Part shown: piece after piece, positions 61,893 to 64,000 of the stretch
Numbering within the stretch: the first letter of the stretch is position 1
Layout: each line of letters starts with the position of its first letter
Source of the DNA: Sphingobium sp. AP49
GTDB taxonomy: Bacteria > Pseudomonadota > Alphaproteobacteria > Sphingomonadales > Sphingomonadaceae
Assembly (NCBI RefSeq): GCF_000281715.2
Contig: NZ_CP124576.1
Location: 751,501 to 815,500, forward strand
Length of the DNA stretch: 64,000 nucleotides
Direction: 5' to 3'
Made by a program: the position numbers and the translations under genes
The notes under the pieces: model-generated
What the model was told of the DNA's origin: nothing
Seen by the model: the letters and a program-made list of their open reading frames with translations, nothing else
Databases searched by the model: none

Positions 61893-63392
61893 ATGGTCGA
61901 TAAGCCAGTGATGACGACGAGCGCGGGTGCGCCAATTGCCGATAATCAGAATAGCCTGAGCGCAGGTCCGCGCGGCCCGCTGCTGCTCCAGGATTATCAG
62001 CTGCTCGAAAAGCTGGCGCACCAGAATCGCGAACGCATTCCTGAACGCGTCGTCCATGCCAAGGGCTGGGGTGCCTATGGCACGCTGACGATCACCGGCG
62101 ACATCTCCCAATATACCAAGGCAAAGGCGCTCCAGCCCGGCGCGCAGACGCCGATGATCCTGCGCTTCTCGACCGTGGCGGGCGAATTGGGCGCCGCCGA
62201 TGCCGAGCGCGACGTGCGCGGCTTTGCGATGAAATTCTACACGCCCGAAGGCAATTGGGATCTGGTTGGCAACAACACGCCGGTCTTCTTCGTGCGCGAT
62301 CCCCTGAAATTCCCCGATTTCATCCACACGCAGAAGCGCCATCCGCGCACCAATCTGCGTTCGCCCACGGCGATGTGGGACTTCTGGTCGCTCAGCCCTG
62401 AATCGCTGCACCAGGTGACGATCCTGATGTCGGATCGCGGCCTGCCGACCGATGTCCGCCACATCAACGGCTATGGCAGCCACACCTTCAGCTTCATCAA
62501 TGACGCCGGCGAGCGCTTCTGGGTGAAGTTCCACTTCAAGACGATGCAGGGCCATCGCCATTGGACCAACGAGGAAGCGGCGGATGTCGTCGGTCGCACC
62601 CGCGAATCCACGCAGGAGGATCTGTTCGAGGCGATCGAGAAGGGCGACTTCCCCAAATGGAAGATGCAGGTCCAGATCATGCCGGAACTGGATGCGGACA
62701 AGACGCCCTATAATCCGTTCGACCTCACCAAGGTCTGGCCGCATGCCGATTATCCGCCGATCGACGTCGGCGTGCTGGAGTTGAACCGCAACGCCGACAA
62801 TTATTTCGCGGAGATCGAGCAGGCCGCCTTCTCGCCGTCCAACATCGTGCCGGGCATCGGCTTCTCGCCCGACAAGATGCTTCAGGCCCGCATCTTCTCC
62901 TATGCCGACGCGCACCGGCACCGGATCGGCACCCATTATGAAGCGCTGCCGGTCAATGCGCCCAAATGCCCGGTGCATCATTATCATAAGGACGGGGCGA
63001 TGCGCTTCTTCCCGAACAATCCCAACCCGGCCGCCTATTATGAGCCCAACAGCTTTGGCGGCCCGGTCGAGGATCAGCGCTTCCTGGAGCCGCCGCTGAA
63101 GATTTCGGGCGATGCCGACCGCTATAATCACCGCGAAGGCAATGATGATTTCGGCCAGCCGCGCGCGCTGTTCAATCTGTTCGACGATGCGCAAAAGGCG
63201 CGGCTCTTCGCCAATATCGCTGCGGCCATGGGCGATATCCCGGACGAAATCGAGGAGCGCCAGTGCAAGCTCTTCGACCAGGTCCATCCCGACTATGGCG
63301 CGGGCGTGCGCCAGGCGCGGGCCACGATCAAGGATCGAAACCCTGCGATCTCGGCTCCGACCGATCAGACGCTGGCTGACGCTTCGGCGTAA
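61893..63392 (+). CDS. Monofunctional heme catalase (small-subunit clade)
   Basis: A 499-residue catalase that breaks down hydrogen peroxide. The distal histidine is His55 in [11 protein letters not shown], the distal asparagine lies in [10 protein letters not shown] (127/128) and the proximal heme ligand is Tyr337 in [13 protein letters not shown]. The short length with no C-terminal flavodoxin-like domain places it with small-subunit enzymes. GGAGG lies seven bases before ATG 61893. The 114-base gap upstream is AT-rich and probably holds the promoter, but I find no clear OxyR site. Confidence 0.95.
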   Translation: MVDKPVMTTSAGAPIADNQNSLSAGPRGPLLLQDYQLLEKLAHQNRERIPERVVHAKGWGAYGTLTITGDISQYTKAKALQPGAQTPMILRFSTVAGELGAADAERDVRGFAMKFYTPEGNWDLVGNNTPVFFVRDPLKFPDFIHTQKRHPRTNLRSPTAMWDFWSLSPESLHQVTILMSDRGLPTDVRHINGYGSHTFSFINDAGERFWVKFHFKTMQGHRHWTNEEAADVVGRTRESTQEDLFEAIEKGDFPKWKMQVQIMPELDADKTPYNPFDLTKVWPHADYPPIDVGVLELNRNADNYFAEIEQAAFSPSNIVPGIGFSPDKMLQARIFSYADAHRHRIGTHYEALPVNAPKCPVHHYHKDGAMRFFPNNPNPAAYYEPNSFGGPVEDQRFLEPPLKISGDADRYNHREGNDDFGQPRALFNLFDDAQKARLFANIAAAMGDIPDEIEERQCKLFDQVHPDYGAGVRQARATIKDRNPAISAPTDQTLADASA

Positions 63393-63410
63393 AAAGGCGA
63401 TACTGATGCA

Positions 63411-63462
63411 AAGTAGAACATCCCCGGCAGTCTAAACGCTGGGGATGTTCTACTTCTTTTTA
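63411..63462 (+). terminator. Strong terminator after catalase
   Basis: An 18-bp stem with one wobble pair (63411-63428 with 63438-63455) around AGTCTAAAC is followed by C and five or more T residues in CTTTTTAC. Confidence 0.85.
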
Positions 63463-63526
63463 CGACCGTGCTGGGAAGGCGATTGTGAGCATATCTTAAC
63501 GATGTGCCTCTAGGGCGGATCGGAAC

Positions 63527-64000
63527 ATGCAGCGCTCAGCCCTTCGTCATCCCTCTTCTCTATTGGCCCCGGTCTTTACCGGCTGCATTTATTTTGCGGC
63601 TGCATCCCTGGCCTTGATGACGTCCCGCTTTGAAGGCGGGCTGGCTTTCATCTGGGGCGCCAATGCCCTGTTGATGGCGGAATTGCTGACCGCACGATCC
63701 GGCTACTGGCCACGGGTCGTTCTGAGTTGTGCCATGGCAAGTGCTCTGGCAACGACGATATTCGGCATGGGCGCTTTGGCTGCGCTGCCAATGGCGATCA
63801 TCAACATGCTGGAGTCGATGATCGTGGCACTGCTGTGCCGGCGGTTTGTGCCTGGACGACGGGTGGCCGGATCGATGCGACCGCTGGCGGTCTTTCTGCT
63901 GGCACTATGTATGGTGGCGAATGTTGTCGCGGCCACGATGGCGGCGGCCGTGGCGGCGATCCTGACGCCTGTTGGCTTTTTGCCATCCTGGGGCCAATGG
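63527..64000 (+). CDS. MASE1-type membrane sensor, N-terminal part (runs off the window)
   Basis: An open frame of 158 codons from ATG 63527 to the right edge. It has a short soluble N-terminus and four hydrophobic helices (about residues 16-30, 40-55, 65-100 and 118-150), including SRFEGGLAFIWGANALLMAELL, which matches the MASE1 sensory domain. MASE1 proteins usually carry a GGDEF or histidine-kinase output domain, which would lie outside this window. The start codon is the first ATG in frame after the catalase terminator. Confidence 0.7.
   Translation, partial: MQRSALRHPSSLLAPVFTGCIYFAAASLALMTSRFEGGLAFIWGANALLMAELLTARSGYWPRVVLSCAMASALATTIFGMGALAALPMAIINMLESMIVALLCRRFVPGRRVAGSMRPLAVFLLALCMVANVVAATMAAAVAAILTPVGFLPSWGQW

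Overview
The window is a contiguous piece of a GC-rich alphaproteobacterial chromosome, most likely from the Sphingomonadaceae (Sphingobium or Sphingomonas type). The basis for this is the combination of large TonB-dependent receptors, a class I lysyl-tRNA synthetase, the rpmF-plsX-fabH-ihfA-merR cluster, two DUF3617 proteins, a polyhydroxyalkanoate (PHA) synthase with a long-form phasin, and many short periplasmic proteins. This placement is an inference from gene content. I see no rRNA, tRNA, CRISPR array, insertion sequence or prophage block.

Layout. 1-10.1 kb: the start of a TonB receptor, an exported M28 peptidase, a DUF2086-type 2OG-Fe(II) oxygenase, an exported methyltransferase, a coiled-coil lipoprotein, an L,D-transpeptidase-like protein, a Rap1a/Tai-like protein, a divergent nucleoside hydrolase, prolyl aminopeptidase and a carbohydrate porin. 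10.2-12.8 kb: uvrB and a coupled small membrane protein. 12.9-14.3 kb: a compact toxin-immunity pair (LysM plus NS_2-type nuclease, followed by a YezG/DUF600-like protein) whose 3' half is less GC-rich than its surroundings. This is the most accessory-looking and most interesting locus. 14.5-16.9 kb: two DUF3617 lipoproteins around a secreted unknown and a small HNH protein. 16.9-23 kb: HPP, MBL-fold, chemotaxis transducer, DMT transporter, DUF3667 and GAF genes. 23.2-25.5 kb: a complete TonB receptor. 25.9-31.9 kb: class I fumarase, a glutathione S-transferase and the class Ia ribonucleotide reductase operon nrdA-nrdB with a long leader. 32-39.3 kb: small zinc-ribbon, glycine-zipper, nuclease, globin, RidA, ArsC/Spx, glycerophosphodiesterase, Rrf2, methyltransferase, MBL and MAPEG genes. 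39.5-42.6 kb: rpmF-plsX-fabH-ihfA-merR. 42.6-48.6 kb: GNAT, SixA, a DinG/XPD-like Fe-S helicase, PilZ and LysRS. 48.8-54.5 kb: two RcnB-like proteins around a prolyl-4-hydroxylase, a DODA-type dioxygenase, an orphan [2Fe-2S] subunit and an aminotransferase. 54.7-57.4 kb: PHA synthase and phasin, with a striking nested inverted repeat in front of the phasin. 57.5-64 kb: clpS, an unknown repeat protein, glpD-glpK, catalase and the start of a MASE1 sensor.

Functional themes. The window is mainly housekeeping and envelope biology: nucleotide reduction, fatty acid initiation, translation, DNA repair, glycerol use, carbon storage and peroxide defence. Genes are tightly packed, with several 4-base start/stop overlaps (plsX-fabH, glpD-glpK, helicase-sixA, DUF2721-[2Fe-2S], yffB-glpQ) and several tail-to-tail overlaps. 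Strong intrinsic terminators separate most transcription units.
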